From NCBI GenBank assembly GCA_002349565.1, contig DEDN01000033.1:1-14002 (forward strand): DNA of 14,002 nt, given 5' to 3'. Position numbers and translations under genes: made by a program. Of this stretch, positions 5,689-13,437 are shown piece after piece. The notes under the pieces were generated by a model. The model saw nothing but the letters and a program-made list of their open reading frames with translations, ran no database searches and had not been told where the DNA came from. Each line of letters opens with the position of its first letter. Positions within the stretch are counted from its first letter, which is position 1. The stretch comes from Alphaproteobacteria bacterium UBA2903 (GTDB lineage Bacteria > Pseudomonadota > Alphaproteobacteria > CAAGCB01 > CAG-977).

Positions 5689-6207
5689 ATGCTTATTCGA
5701 AACAGAAAAACAACAGACGACCATGAAATTTACACGCTGGTCAAAAAGGCGTTCGCCTCTGTGCCGCAAGCCAGCGGCGACGAACAAAACCTTGTCGGAC
5801 GGCTTCGGCAATCCGCGGGATACGTTCCCGAACTGGAATTTGTCGCCGAACAAGACGGCAGAATCGTCGGGCATATCATGCTGACGAAGATCCGCATCGG
5901 AAACGCGGAACAACTGATACTCGCCCCTTTGGCGGTCGCGCCTGACCGTCAAAGGACGGGAATCGGCGGCGCGTTGATTGAAAAAGCGCACAAAACCGCG
6001 CAAAAATCAGGGTATTCGCTGGTAATATTGGTAGGGCATCCGACGTACTACCCCCGTTTCGGCTATCGTCCCGCAAGCACATTCGGTTTGACTTGCGCCC
6101 CCGAAATCCCGCCCGAATGCTTTATGGCTTTCGATTTGACGGGCAAAGGCGCGAGCTTCGGCACTTTTGTCACCTTTCCGCCCGTGTTTTTCGAACAGGA
6201 AACATAA
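5689..6207 (+). CDS. yjhQ: YjhQ-like GNAT acetyltransferase, antitoxin partner of TopAI
   Basis: A 172-residue GNAT-fold N-acetyltransferase. The acetyl-CoA binding motif A is seen as APLAVAPDRQRTGIGGALI (residues 79-97, with Q88-R-T-G-I-G93), followed by the GHPTYYPRFGYRPAS segment (116-130) typical of this GNAT subfamily. Gene order and sequence match E. coli yjhX-yjhQ, where YjhQ relieves TopAI toxicity. AAAGGA at 5676-5681, 7 bases before ATG 5689, overlaps the topAI stop, so the two are co-transcribed and probably translationally linked. A strong ribosome site here against a weak one for the toxin would favour antitoxin excess. No conserved gene follows in the operon; trxB begins 79 bases later. 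Whether acetylation itself is needed for neutralisation is not known to me. Confidence 0.85.
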   Translation: MLIRNRKTTDDHEIYTLVKKAFASVPQASGDEQNLVGRLRQSAGYVPELEFVAEQDGRIVGHIMLTKIRIGNAEQLILAPLAVAPDRQRTGIGGALIEKAHKTAQKSGYSLVILVGHPTYYPRFGYRPASTFGLTCAPEIPPECFMAFDLTGKGASFGTFVTFPPVFFEQET

Positions 6208-6286
6208 CGCGCGCCCTTTTCCCTATTGTCCGAAGCCGAAAAACAGGTTACAAATAATGAAAACTTGTTTTTCGAAAGGATTTGCC

Positions 6287-7216
6287 ATGACCGTTCAGCA
6301 TGCTTGCGTTTTGATTTTGGGTTCCGGACCTGCGGGATACACCGCCGCGATTTACGCCGCGCGGGCGTCAAAAAATCCCCTCATCATCGCGGGCCCCCAA
6401 TCGGGCGGACAGCTGACGCAAACGTCGGACATTGAAAACTTCCCCGGATTTCCCGAAAAAATCGGCGGGGCGGAGCTGATGGACCGCATGCGCGAACAGG
6501 CTGAAAACATGGGGGCGAAAATCGTTGAAGACACAGCCGTTTCCGCTGATTTGGCAAAAAAAGAAATCACGCTGGATTCGGGCGATGTTTATACATACGA
6601 CGCTTTGATTGTGGCGACTGGCGCAACGGCGCGGTGGCTGAATCTGCCGAATGAAGAAGAACTGCGCGGCTTCGGCGTGTCCGCCTGCGCGACATGCGAC
6701 GGCTTTTTCTACCGCAAGAAAAAAGTCGCCGTTGTCGGCGGCGGCAGCACCGCGGCAGAAGAAGCACTGTATCTGGCAAATCTGGCGTCCGAAGTCTATC
6801 TGATTCATCGCCGCGACGCTTTGCGGGCGGAACAGACTTTGCAAAAACGGCTGTTTGAAAATCCGAAAATCAAAATTTTGTGGAACAGCGTTCCGACCAG
6901 CTATATCGGTTCGCAGGCAGAAGGCGGATTGAAAGGCGTCATTTTGGAAAACACCAAAACGGGCGACCGTTCGACGCTGGAAATCGACGGACTGTTCGTC
7001 GCTATCGGACATGTTCCGAACACCTCGATTTTCAAAGGGCAGCTGGATCTGGACGATGCGGGCTTTATCGTTCCTGCGCGCGCGGGAACGGCTCTGACAA
7101 ACGTTGACGGCGTATTTGTCGCGGGCGACGTGCAGGAAATTACCTGCCGCCAAGCGATAACGGCGGCGGCGGGCGGATGCCGCGCGGCTTTGGCGGCGGA
7201 AAAATATCTGGGATAA
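6287..7216 (+). CDS. trxB: Thioredoxin reductase (NADPH)
   Basis: A 309-residue, full-length bacterial thioredoxin reductase, a cytosolic flavoenzyme that passes electrons from NADPH through FAD and a redox disulfide to thioredoxin. Order of motifs: FAD-binding LGSGPAGYTAA (11-21), redox-active C134-A-T-C137 followed by DGFFYR, NADPH-binding GGGSTAAEEA (151-160), HRR (174-176) that contacts the NADPH phosphate, and the FAD-binding GVFVAGDVQ (275-283). ATG 6287 is chosen over the frame's earlier ATG 6257 because AAAGGA at 6275-6280 is 6 bases ahead of it and the protein then begins as the family does. A weak promoter candidate (TTGTCC 6226-6231, TACAAA 6249-6254, 17-base spacer) lies in the gap after yjhQ, suggesting independent expression. 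Confidence 0.95.
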   Translation: MTVQHACVLILGSGPAGYTAAIYAARASKNPLIIAGPQSGGQLTQTSDIENFPGFPEKIGGAELMDRMREQAENMGAKIVEDTAVSADLAKKEITLDSGDVYTYDALIVATGATARWLNLPNEEELRGFGVSACATCDGFFYRKKKVAVVGGGSTAAEEALYLANLASEVYLIHRRDALRAEQTLQKRLFENPKIKILWNSVPTSYIGSQAEGGLKGVILENTKTGDRSTLEIDGLFVAIGHVPNTSIFKGQLDLDDAGFIVPARAGTALTNVDGVFVAGDVQEITCRQAITAAAGGCRAALAAEKYLG

Positions 7217-7249
7217 CCCCGCCCCGCCGACAAACGGATTCACAAAAAG

Positions 7250-7343
7250 CGGTCGTTAAATTTGAAAGGGAATTGTTCTTAATAACACACGCAATTTTGC
7301 GGGAAAAATACCGAAAAACAAACGACCGTTGAATTTGAAAGGG
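7250..7343 (+). repeat. Short inverted and direct repeats ahead of the RgpF-like gene
   Basis: CGGTCGTT (7250-7257) is perfectly complementary to AACGACCG (7321-7328). The 16-mer at 7255-7270 recurs at 7328-7343 with one mismatch (GTT[A/G]AATTTGAAAGGG). The second copy supplies the ribosome site of the next gene. The arrangement could form a 5' leader stem, or be the footprint of a small duplication. Confidence 0.4.
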
Positions 7344-7349
7344 TTTTCA

Positions 7350-8255
7350 ATGAAAAGAATTTGCCTGTTTGCGGGCTTCAGTCCGAAACAAAAAATTGAA
7401 GATTATGTCGTTTTTTACCTGAATGCCTTAAGCAGCATTGCCGATGTTTACTATTGCGCCGACAACGATTTGCCCGAAACCGAAATCACAAAAATCAGCG
7501 GGTTGGTCAAGGGCGTTTTTACGGGCAAGCATTCAAAGTACGATTTCGGGTCTTGGGGAAAAATCATTGACGCGCTGGGATGGAACTTTATCGCCTCTTA
7601 CGATGAAATGATTTTGACGAACGATTCCTGTTTCGGACCGCTGTTTCCTTTACAGCCGATTTTCGACACCATGGAAGCGCAAAACTGCGATGTCTGGGGA
7701 TTGGCGAAAAACAAGTTTCTGATGAGCTTTTTCCTGTGCATTGGAAAAAACGTTTTTTCGGACAACGCTTTTCGTTCTTTTTTCAAAGAGCTTCAGCCGT
7801 CGCAGGATAAAAATTATTTCGTGCAGTGCGAAAAACGGTTAAGCGGCATCCTGTCCGCCCATCCCGCCGCCGCTTTGCTGGATAAAACAGAACTGAAAAA
7901 CCTTTACAGCCTGCATAAATCGGAAATCAAAGCCGCGCTGAGGCAAATCATCCCGCTGAAAATGCGGCTGCTCATGCGGACACGCACCGACAAAATCCGT
8001 TTGTATGACAACGAAGCTTTGTTCTTGCCTTTTTTGGGATTTCCGTTTTTAAAAAAGAATGCGTTTTGCATGATGTCGTCGGTCATTCCCATGGTCGGAT
8101 TGGATTTTGTAAAACGGTTCACCTCTTACGATCCGAACTTGATTTCCGCCGTTTTGGAACAATACGGCACCGAAACGCCGTCCGCCGCAAAATATATATC
8201 TTCACGATTGAAAGCGGTTTTAGCCCAAAACCGCCGTCACCTTGTCGGAAAATGA
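7350..8255 (+). CDS. RgpF-like protein of rhamnan/cell-surface glycan synthesis
   Basis: A 301-residue protein with the hallmarks of the rhamnan synthesis protein F family (RgpF): YDFGSW (64-69), LTNDSCFGPL (89-98) and DVWGLAKN (114-121), within a glycosyltransferase-like N-terminal half. In streptococci RgpF helps build the rhamnose-glucose polysaccharide; in Gram-negatives the family takes part in O-antigen or other surface glycan assembly. There is no clear membrane segment, so it is probably cytosolic or membrane-associated. Start at ATG 7350 with AAAGGG (7338-7343) 6 bases ahead; the 7-codon upstream extension from a TTG lacks a site. It stands alone, not in a glycan cluster, and faces the ATPase gene convergently with a shared palindromic terminator. 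The specific sugar is unknown. Confidence 0.72.
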   Translation: MKRICLFAGFSPKQKIEDYVVFYLNALSSIADVYYCADNDLPETEITKISGLVKGVFTGKHSKYDFGSWGKIIDALGWNFIASYDEMILTNDSCFGPLFPLQPIFDTMEAQNCDVWGLAKNKFLMSFFLCIGKNVFSDNAFRSFFKELQPSQDKNYFVQCEKRLSGILSAHPAAALLDKTELKNLYSLHKSEIKAALRQIIPLKMRLLMRTRTDKIRLYDNEALFLPFLGFPFLKKNAFCMMSSVIPMVGLDFVKRFTSYDPNLISAVLEQYGTETPSAAKYISSRLKAVLAQNRRHLVGK

Positions 8256-8292
8256 TTCGGCTAATCCGGAATGTGATTCCGTTTCAGCCGAA
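8256..8292. terminator. Bidirectional palindromic terminator (copy 1 of a 37-bp repeat)
   Basis: A 37-base palindrome with outer TTCGGCTAA and inner CGGAAT-GTG-ATTCCG stems fills the gap between two convergent genes: it begins right after the TGA at 8253-8255 and ends 1 base before the end of the ATPase gene at 8294. On the minus strand, a single A/C mismatch becomes a G-U pair. It is 32/37 identical to the palindrome at 9528-9564. Confidence 0.7.
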
Positions 8293-8293
8293 T

Positions 8294-9517
8294 TTATATT
8301 GCCCAAACAGGAACGGATACAATGTTTTCCGTCAAATAAAACACTTCGGATTTCAGGCTTAGAATCACCCCGGCGGCAACGTTTTTTTGAAACGTTTTCA
8401 GCACGTCGAAGTTTTTACCTGCCCTCTTGTCGGGCAGAACGGATTTTTTCACTTCAATCGGGTAAAGCGTGTTGTCGGATTCGATGACAAAATCGATTTC
8501 CCGCCGATCTTTATCCCGATAAAAGTAAATTTGCGGCTGCTTGGCATTGTGCCAGTAGGATTTCAATATTTCGGCAAACACATAAGTTTCCAGCAATGCC
8601 CCGTTCATTGCTCCCGCTTCCATGGATTTTACCCCGTCCCACCCTGTCAGATACGCGCACAAACCCGTATCCAAAAAGTAAATTTTGGGTGTTTTGACAA
8701 TGCGGTTTGTAATATTGTTTGAATAAGGCTGCAGCAAATACACCAGTCCCGACATTTCCAAAACACCCAGCCATGTTTTGGCGGTTTTGGCATCAATACC
8801 GACATCTTTTGCCATATCCGACATATTCAGCAGCTGCCCCGTACGGGCGGCGGCTGCACGGACAAAATTTTTAAAGGTCAATATATCGGAAACGTTGTAA
8901 GCGGTTTTGACATCCCGTTCTATGTATGTTTGAAGATACGAACTGTAAAAAATGTCCCTGTCCTGCCCTTTGTTGTTGATAACTCGCGGAAAAGAGCCGT
9001 TCCAAATGTCCGTAAAAATATCTTGCACTGTTTTCGCGGGTGTTTTTTGACGTTTGGCGGTCAAAAGCCAGCATTCATCGGGCAAAAAAGGCGGTTTGTC
9101 CGGGAAACCTTGAATCTCGTTTTCGGAAAAGCCCAATAAATCCAGCACGGCGACGCGTCCCGCCAAAGATTCCCGAATTCCCTGCATCAAACTGAATTTT
9201 TGAGAACCCGTCAACAAAAACAAACCGTTTTCGCCTTTGTGTTTATCCACATAAAGCTTGATGTAACCGAACAGCTGGGGCGCGTACTGTACTTCGTCAA
9301 TCAAAACGGGCGGCTGATGGTTTTGTAAAAACAGCGCAGGATCGTTTATCGCCTGTTCCCGTTCGTTCAAATCGTCCAAGCTGACTTCTTCGTATTTTTC
9401 AGGATTAAAGTTTTCCAACAAAGTCGACTTTCCGACCTGTCTGGGACCTGTCACCAAAACAACGGGAAAATGGGCGGCAATGCGGCTGAGATGTTTTTGT
9501 AAAGTGCGTTCTATCAT
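8294..9517 (-). CDS. AAA ATPase with C-terminal DUF4143 domain
   Basis: A 407-residue P-loop ATPase of the AAA_14/DUF4143 group. Walker A is GPRQVGKS (24-31), Walker B VLIDEVQ (71-77), and sensor TGSQ (103-106) follows. The C-terminal DUF4143 region includes a restriction-nuclease-like D-x-ExK arrangement, REIDFVIE then YPIEVKKS (D342, E355, K357). The family is widespread and often multi-copy; its role is unknown, with suggestions of DNA or defence functions only. The ATG at 9517 is the start; TTG 9520 one codon upstream is possible. The ribosome site is weak (AAAGA). A good promoter overlaps the palindrome just upstream (9553-9581), and a copy of the same palindrome terminates the gene, so it is an isolated single-gene unit. 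Confidence 0.88.
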   Translation of the reverse strand: MIERTLQKHLSRIAAHFPVVLVTGPRQVGKSTLLENFNPEKYEEVSLDDLNEREQAINDPALFLQNHQPPVLIDEVQYAPQLFGYIKLYVDKHKGENGLFLLTGSQKFSLMQGIRESLAGRVAVLDLLGFSENEIQGFPDKPPFLPDECWLLTAKRQKTPAKTVQDIFTDIWNGSFPRVINNKGQDRDIFYSSYLQTYIERDVKTAYNVSDILTFKNFVRAAAARTGQLLNMSDMAKDVGIDAKTAKTWLGVLEMSGLVYLLQPYSNNITNRIVKTPKIYFLDTGLCAYLTGWDGVKSMEAGAMNGALLETYVFAEILKSYWHNAKQPQIYFYRDKDRREIDFVIESDNTLYPIEVKKSVLPDKRAGKNFDVLKTFQKNVAAGVILSLKSEVFYLTENIVSVPVWAI

Positions 9518-9527
9518 CAAACAATCT

Positions 9528-9564
9528 TTCGGCTAATCCGGAATACAATTCCATTTTAGCCGAA
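9528..9564. repeat. Palindrome copy 2 (37 bp), upstream of the ATPase gene
   Basis: Outer arms TTCGGCTAA and TTAGCCGAA pair perfectly (9 bp) and inner arms GGAAT/ATTCC pair across ACA. It matches the palindrome at 8256-8292 at 32 of 37 positions, and all five differences are transitions. It overlaps the -10 box and start region of the ATPase promoter, so it may act as an operator rather than a terminator here. Confidence 0.7.
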
Positions 9565-9581
9565 GATTTTTATTTTTTCAA
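9553..9581 (-). promoter_or_regulatory. Promoter of the DUF4143 ATPase gene
   Basis: On the minus strand, TTGAAA (9576-9581) and TAAAAT (9553-9558) are 17 bases apart, each one mismatch from consensus. The -10 box lies inside the 37-bp palindrome, so transcription would start within it, near 9546. Confidence 0.6.
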
Positions 9582-9642
9582 CTTTTTCAATAACGAACGG
9601 CACAGCGTTTTTTTGCAAAAAACCGCTTAATCGGGCTGTTTG

Positions 9643-12054
9643 CTATTCTTGCGGTTTCGGCGGAAGCGGTGTTTGGTGCAGCGCTTTGGGAATTTTCACG
9701 CGCACAACCCCCGGCATTTTGGGAACTTTGACGGATCCCGCCGGAATTTTTATGGGAATCTTTTTCATTATCACCGTTTTGTGAACGGGCGCGGCAGGCG
9801 GCGGTTCAAAGCTTGCGGCAGGCTCGACCGCAGGCGGCGGAGGCATAATGTCGTCCGCCGCACCGACAGGCTCGGGAGGCGGAGGAACAAACTGCCCCTC
9901 TCCGCCAAAAGACGGTTCGGGCGGCAAAGGCGGCTCGTTGTCGGTCAGTACGTCTTGCAGCAAAGCGTCAATATCATCGTCGCTCATCGGGGCTTCGTCA
10001 TCTTCTTCGGGCGGCAATTCCGGCGACGGCAAATCAGGCAGCGTCTCCTCTTCCTCAAGCGGCGGTTCGGCGGCATCGTCAGCGTCCGCAGGCGGCGGAG
10101 CGGGAAAATCGTCATCGGTTTCGGGAACGACGGCTTCATCCGTTTCGGCAAAGCTTTCCGTTTCCTCAAGCGGCGGTTCCGAAAGCTCCAAACCGTCCCC
10201 GGCATCGGGCGGCGGAATATCGTCCGAATCGTCAAAAACGGCTTCTTCAACGGCGGGAATTTCGGGTTCATCCTGCGGCGGTTCGGGAACGGCGTTCTCC
10301 GCTTCCTCGTCATCCGCATAAAGCGAGTGGAGCGTTACGCCCTGCTGTTCCGCCTCGTCTTCGTCGTGATCCAATTCTTCGTATTTTTGCGAAACAGCCG
10401 TGCCGTCAAGCCCGACAACACCCGTTTCCTGCGGTTCGTCCGCCTGATTGCGCACAACGGGAGCGGTCGCGGGGGTAAAGTAATACAGCGGCTCGTTTTT
10501 GGCTTTTTCGATATCTTCGCCGTCGGGAACGGGGACGGAGCGGTCGGGTCCGTTTTCGTTGTAAACCACAACTTGGTTGCGCCCGTTTTCCTTGGCTTCG
10601 TACAAAGCCTCGTCCGACATTTTCAACATTTCGGCGATATTGTCCGTCACCGTCGAGGGGACAAGCCCGATACTGACCGTAAAGCGGACGTCTTCGTTTT
10701 GTTCGTTTTTCACGACAAGCTTGGAAATCTTGATGCGCAGGCGTTCGGCAACCATGTGTCCGTTTTCCAGCGACGCTTCGGGCAGCAGGATGACAAATTC
10801 CTCGCCACCGAAACGGGCAACGATGTCGGATTCGCGCAAAGTGCGGCGGCAGCAATCCGCCAACGCCTGCAGAACCAAATCCCCGACCGCGTGTCCGTGC
10901 GTGTCGTTGACGTTTTTAAAATGGTCGGCGTCAATCATAAACAAACAGAACGGGTGATTGTAGCGGCGGGAACGCTGGACTTCGTTTTTTGCCAGTTCTT
11001 CGAACTGCCGTCTGTTGTAGCAGTTTGTCAGCGGGTCGCGGGTAGCTTGGTTGAACAGCAGGATTTCTTTCTTTTTACGATCGGTGATGTCTTGGAAAGC
11101 CATATACAGCGCGACATCGTAATCGTAATCGAAAACGCGGGCGGACAGCAGCAGCCAGAACGGTTCGCCCTGCCGCGGCTTGACCATAAATTCGAAATCG
11201 TCGACGACGGGATGCTTTTCAAGTTTCGTCAGCAGTTCCGTTCGTTTTTTCGGATCGGCGAAATAGTCCACCATTTTAAAGCCCGCCATGTGTTTTTTAT
11301 CCACACGGAACAGCTTTGCGGCGCTTTCGTTCATCAAAATCAGCTGATCGCCTTTCAGCCGCGACAGAATGATCGGGAACGGCGACAGCTGCACCATCAG
11401 GCGCAGACGTTCCTTGTTGTCCTTGATTTCGCGCATCAGCCCGTCGAACTGGTGCGCCATCATATTGTTGGAAATCAGCAGCAAGCCGCACATCACGGCA
11501 ATGTACAGGAACGTTTCAAAGATCGGCGACAGCAGGCTTTGCCCCCACGTCATCAATCCGATAACGCCGTACACCGCCAAAAAGATGAAAATCCATCCCG
11601 TAACGACAAAGCCCAGCGCGTTCCGCAATCCTTTGCGCCGCCACAAAGCCGCCGCCAAGCCCGCGTAGCCCAAAGACGACAAAGCCAAAGAAAGCGTCAT
11701 CATGCCGCCGTCGCCTGTCAGCAAAACGACGTACCAGCTCCACCCGACGGCAAGCAGCGCGGACGCCAAAACGACCGTCACCGTAACGGATTTGATGCCT
11801 TTGATGCCGCACGCCGCCGCGATAAAAAACACCGCCGCCAGCAAACGGCAGGACAGATTGCCGAAATAATAATAGGTATCCCCCAGCGTTTTCGCGCCAA
11901 ACACCAGCAGTTTGGACAGGAATACGCAGCCGAATCCCAAAAACACATACCGAACCGCGGCGGTCAGATCGGACACGCCTTTCAAATAGCGCAGTGTTAC
12001 CAAAACGCCCGCCAAAGCAAACAGCATCGGGATTAAGCCTGTGGTCGCCTGCAT
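9643..12054 (-). CDS. Membrane-bound diguanylate cyclase (PAS-GGDEF) with long acidic/proline tail
   Basis: An 803-residue membrane sensor that would make cyclic di-GMP. Residues ~1-200 hold about seven hydrophobic segments, an integral membrane sensing domain. A PAS-like domain spans ~215-325, then GGDEF (~335-500) with the active GGEEF at 416-420 and a product-inhibition I-site RESD at 407-410, so the cyclase should be active and feedback-regulated. Residues ~501-755 are an unusual, probably disordered, Asp/Glu/Pro-rich tail with MSDDDIDALLQDVL at 690-703; the last ~45 residues are basic with KIPIKIP- and VKIPK-type repeats. ATG 12054 has AAGGA at 12060-12064. No EAL domain is seen. The tail's coding status is supported by its being in frame with the catalytic domain and by the stop 11-38 bases ahead of the next feature. 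The long plus-strand frame opposite it is an artefact. Confidence 0.9.
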   Translation of the reverse strand: MQATTGLIPMLFALAGVLVTLRYLKGVSDLTAAVRYVFLGFGCVFLSKLLVFGAKTLGDTYYYFGNLSCRLLAAVFFIAAACGIKGIKSVTVTVVLASALLAVGWSWYVVLLTGDGGMMTLSLALSSLGYAGLAAALWRRKGLRNALGFVVTGWIFIFLAVYGVIGLMTWGQSLLSPIFETFLYIAVMCGLLLISNNMMAHQFDGLMREIKDNKERLRLMVQLSPFPIILSRLKGDQLILMNESAAKLFRVDKKHMAGFKMVDYFADPKKRTELLTKLEKHPVVDDFEFMVKPRQGEPFWLLLSARVFDYDYDVALYMAFQDITDRKKKEILLFNQATRDPLTNCYNRRQFEELAKNEVQRSRRYNHPFCLFMIDADHFKNVNDTHGHAVGDLVLQALADCCRRTLRESDIVARFGGEEFVILLPEASLENGHMVAERLRIKISKLVVKNEQNEDVRFTVSIGLVPSTVTDNIAEMLKMSDEALYEAKENGRNQVVVYNENGPDRSVPVPDGEDIEKAKNEPLYYFTPATAPVVRNQADEPQETGVVGLDGTAVSQKYEELDHDEDEAEQQGVTLHSLYADDEEAENAVPEPPQDEPEIPAVEEAVFDDSDDIPPPDAGDGLELSEPPLEETESFAETDEAVVPETDDDFPAPPPADADDAAEPPLEEEETLPDLPSPELPPEEDDEAPMSDDDIDALLQDVLTDNEPPLPPEPSFGGEGQFVPPPPEPVGAADDIMPPPPAVEPAASFEPPPAAPVHKTVIMKKIPIKIPAGSVKVPKMPGVVRVKIPKALHQTPLPPKPQE

Positions 12055-12080
12055 ATTTTTCCTTTTCGGTTCGTAAAAAA

Positions 12081-12110
12081 TATCCTTTTCCTATCTATTT
12101 ATAGTATAAT
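12081..12110. promoter_or_regulatory. Divergent promoter region between the cyclase and the membrane protein
   Basis: A perfect TATAAT (12105-12110) reads on the plus strand toward the gene at 12174, with a poor -35. The opposite strand of the same stretch offers TATACT/TATAAA-like -10 boxes toward the cyclase. The 119-base gap between the divergent starts is otherwise AT-rich and unremarkable. Exact promoters are not determined. Confidence 0.4.
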
Positions 12111-12173
12111 GCCCTTGCGGAGCAAAGCCGAATTTGTCATAAATGTAAAAAAACATTCTTTTTCGAGGGTGCA

Positions 12174-13421
12174 ATGATTCAGGAAGACAACTCTCCCATC
12201 AATGATTTGAACGAAATCGAAGGTCTGTCGCTGAGCGACGAAAAAGTCGAAAAACGCCGTTTGCGTCCTTTGACGTCCTTCTTGGAATTCGATTTGTCGC
12301 ACCGACCGACACAGGCGCGGGACAGGATTTCCAAAAAACGGGTCTACCTCGGTTTTGCCGTCGGACTGCTGATTATCGGACTGGGGTTGCTGGTCAACGT
12401 CAATTCCGCCCAGTCGTTTTTGGATTTTCCCGACGCTTCGGCGCCGATTTCCCTGAAAACGGCTTTTTCGGCGTCATGGCTGTTCGTCGGGTTGGGATTG
12501 TTCATCATTGTTACCCGCGCTTTGCTGATGTTTTACGGACGCGATTTCTTTATCGGACACAAATTCGCCGCCGTCGTAATTCAAAAGCCTTTTGAAACGG
12601 GGCAAAGACAAGCCGATTCTCTGGACGGTTACATCGGTGTGCGCTACCGTTCGCGCATCGTCAATGTTTTGGGGCTGACATCGTTCACACAGCACATCAT
12701 TGATCTGCAGCATCCCAACGAAACCAAAACCATTCCGCTTTACATCACCAACAACGGCAACGGCGTTTCCAAAAAATGGGAAGAATTGACGCGCCAAATG
12801 CAAATGCCCGCCATTTTCAACACAGCGGACGGCATTATCGAAATCGCCCCCGAAGACATCCAAAAGCCTTTGCCCCGCCTGATTAAAGAGGGCAAAATCA
12901 AAGTCAACGAAAAAGACCTTTACAAAGTCCCCCATTCTTTCAACATCGTCGAAGACGCCGATTCCTGCCAGATTGATCCTTTGATTCGCGACAGCGCTTT
13001 TTCGAAAACGTCCGCTTTGCTGTGTTTATGCACGTTTTTCGCCCTTGCCTTTTTCGGCTTTGTCAGCTCCATCGGGCATCACACGCCGCTGCCGTACGTT
13101 TCTTTGCTGACGGCGGCGATTGTTTTGTTCGGACTGGTTCCCGTCGCTTTGTTTTTCCGCAAAAAGCGAATCGTCATCACCAAAAACGGCATTCGAATCA
13201 AATCGAAATGGCTGGGGATACCGTCGTTCGGCTTTTTGATTCCGACGGACAAGCTGGAATCCCTGCACGTTGTTCACAACAGTTACGATTTCAAGTATTC
13301 GCTGGTTATCGGCGCGGACGGACAAACCACGCACATCGGACGCGGGTTGCCAAAGGACGACTTGAAATGGCTGGAAAATTTCATCAACGCCCACATCAAG
13401 CGTTTTATGTATACGCGTTGA
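12174..13421 (+). CDS. Unknown four-segment membrane protein
   Basis: I do not recognise this 415-residue protein. It has an acidic cytoplasmic N-terminus (1-55), two hydrophobic segments (about 57-75 and 99-120), a soluble middle domain (~125-275, with FAAVVIQKPFETG and a conserved-looking YIGVRYRSRIVNVLG), two more segments (~278-299 and 307-328), then a basic patch RKKRIVITKNGIRIKSKW and a C-terminal domain (~331-410) whose beta-rich pattern resembles bacterial PH-like domains. That comparison is weak. GAGGG at 12165-12169 lies 4 bases before ATG 12174. It is transcribed away from the cyclase gene and shares an operon with the cysteine-rich protein, which starts 16 bases after its stop. 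No signal peptide or catalytic motif is evident. Confidence 0.75.
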   Translation: MIQEDNSPINDLNEIEGLSLSDEKVEKRRLRPLTSFLEFDLSHRPTQARDRISKKRVYLGFAVGLLIIGLGLLVNVNSAQSFLDFPDASAPISLKTAFSASWLFVGLGLFIIVTRALLMFYGRDFFIGHKFAAVVIQKPFETGQRQADSLDGYIGVRYRSRIVNVLGLTSFTQHIIDLQHPNETKTIPLYITNNGNGVSKKWEELTRQMQMPAIFNTADGIIEIAPEDIQKPLPRLIKEGKIKVNEKDLYKVPHSFNIVEDADSCQIDPLIRDSAFSKTSALLCLCTFFALAFFGFVSSIGHHTPLPYVSLLTAAIVLFGLVPVALFFRKKRIVITKNGIRIKSKWLGIPSFGFLIPTDKLESLHVVHNSYDFKYSLVIGADGQTTHIGRGLPKDDLKWLENFINAHIKRFMYTR

Positions 13422-13437
13422 TTCAAAGGAGTGCCTT

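Noticed and set aside
6368..7243. Long minus-strand frame opposite trxB
   Set aside because: Low-complexity product, fully antisense to a clear thioredoxin reductase.
9604..9627. AGCG-T6-GC-A6-CGCT-like palindrome after the cyclase stop as a terminator
   Set aside because: The T/A arms leave a two-base loop and no U-tract follows on the minus strand; probably simple A/T-run symmetry.
9848..10321. Plus-strand frame giving a Ser/Gly-only protein
   Set aside because: It is the reverse complement of the acidic/proline tail codons (GAA/GAC/CCG), which read as Ser and Gly on the other strand; no start context.
9640..12036. A 798-codon open frame on the plus strand, opposite the diguanylate cyclase
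   Set aside because: Its product is a Arg/His/Gln/Phe-rich string with no domain pattern, while the minus strand encodes PAS-GGDEF with intact motifs. The open frame follows from the cyclase gene's codon bias.
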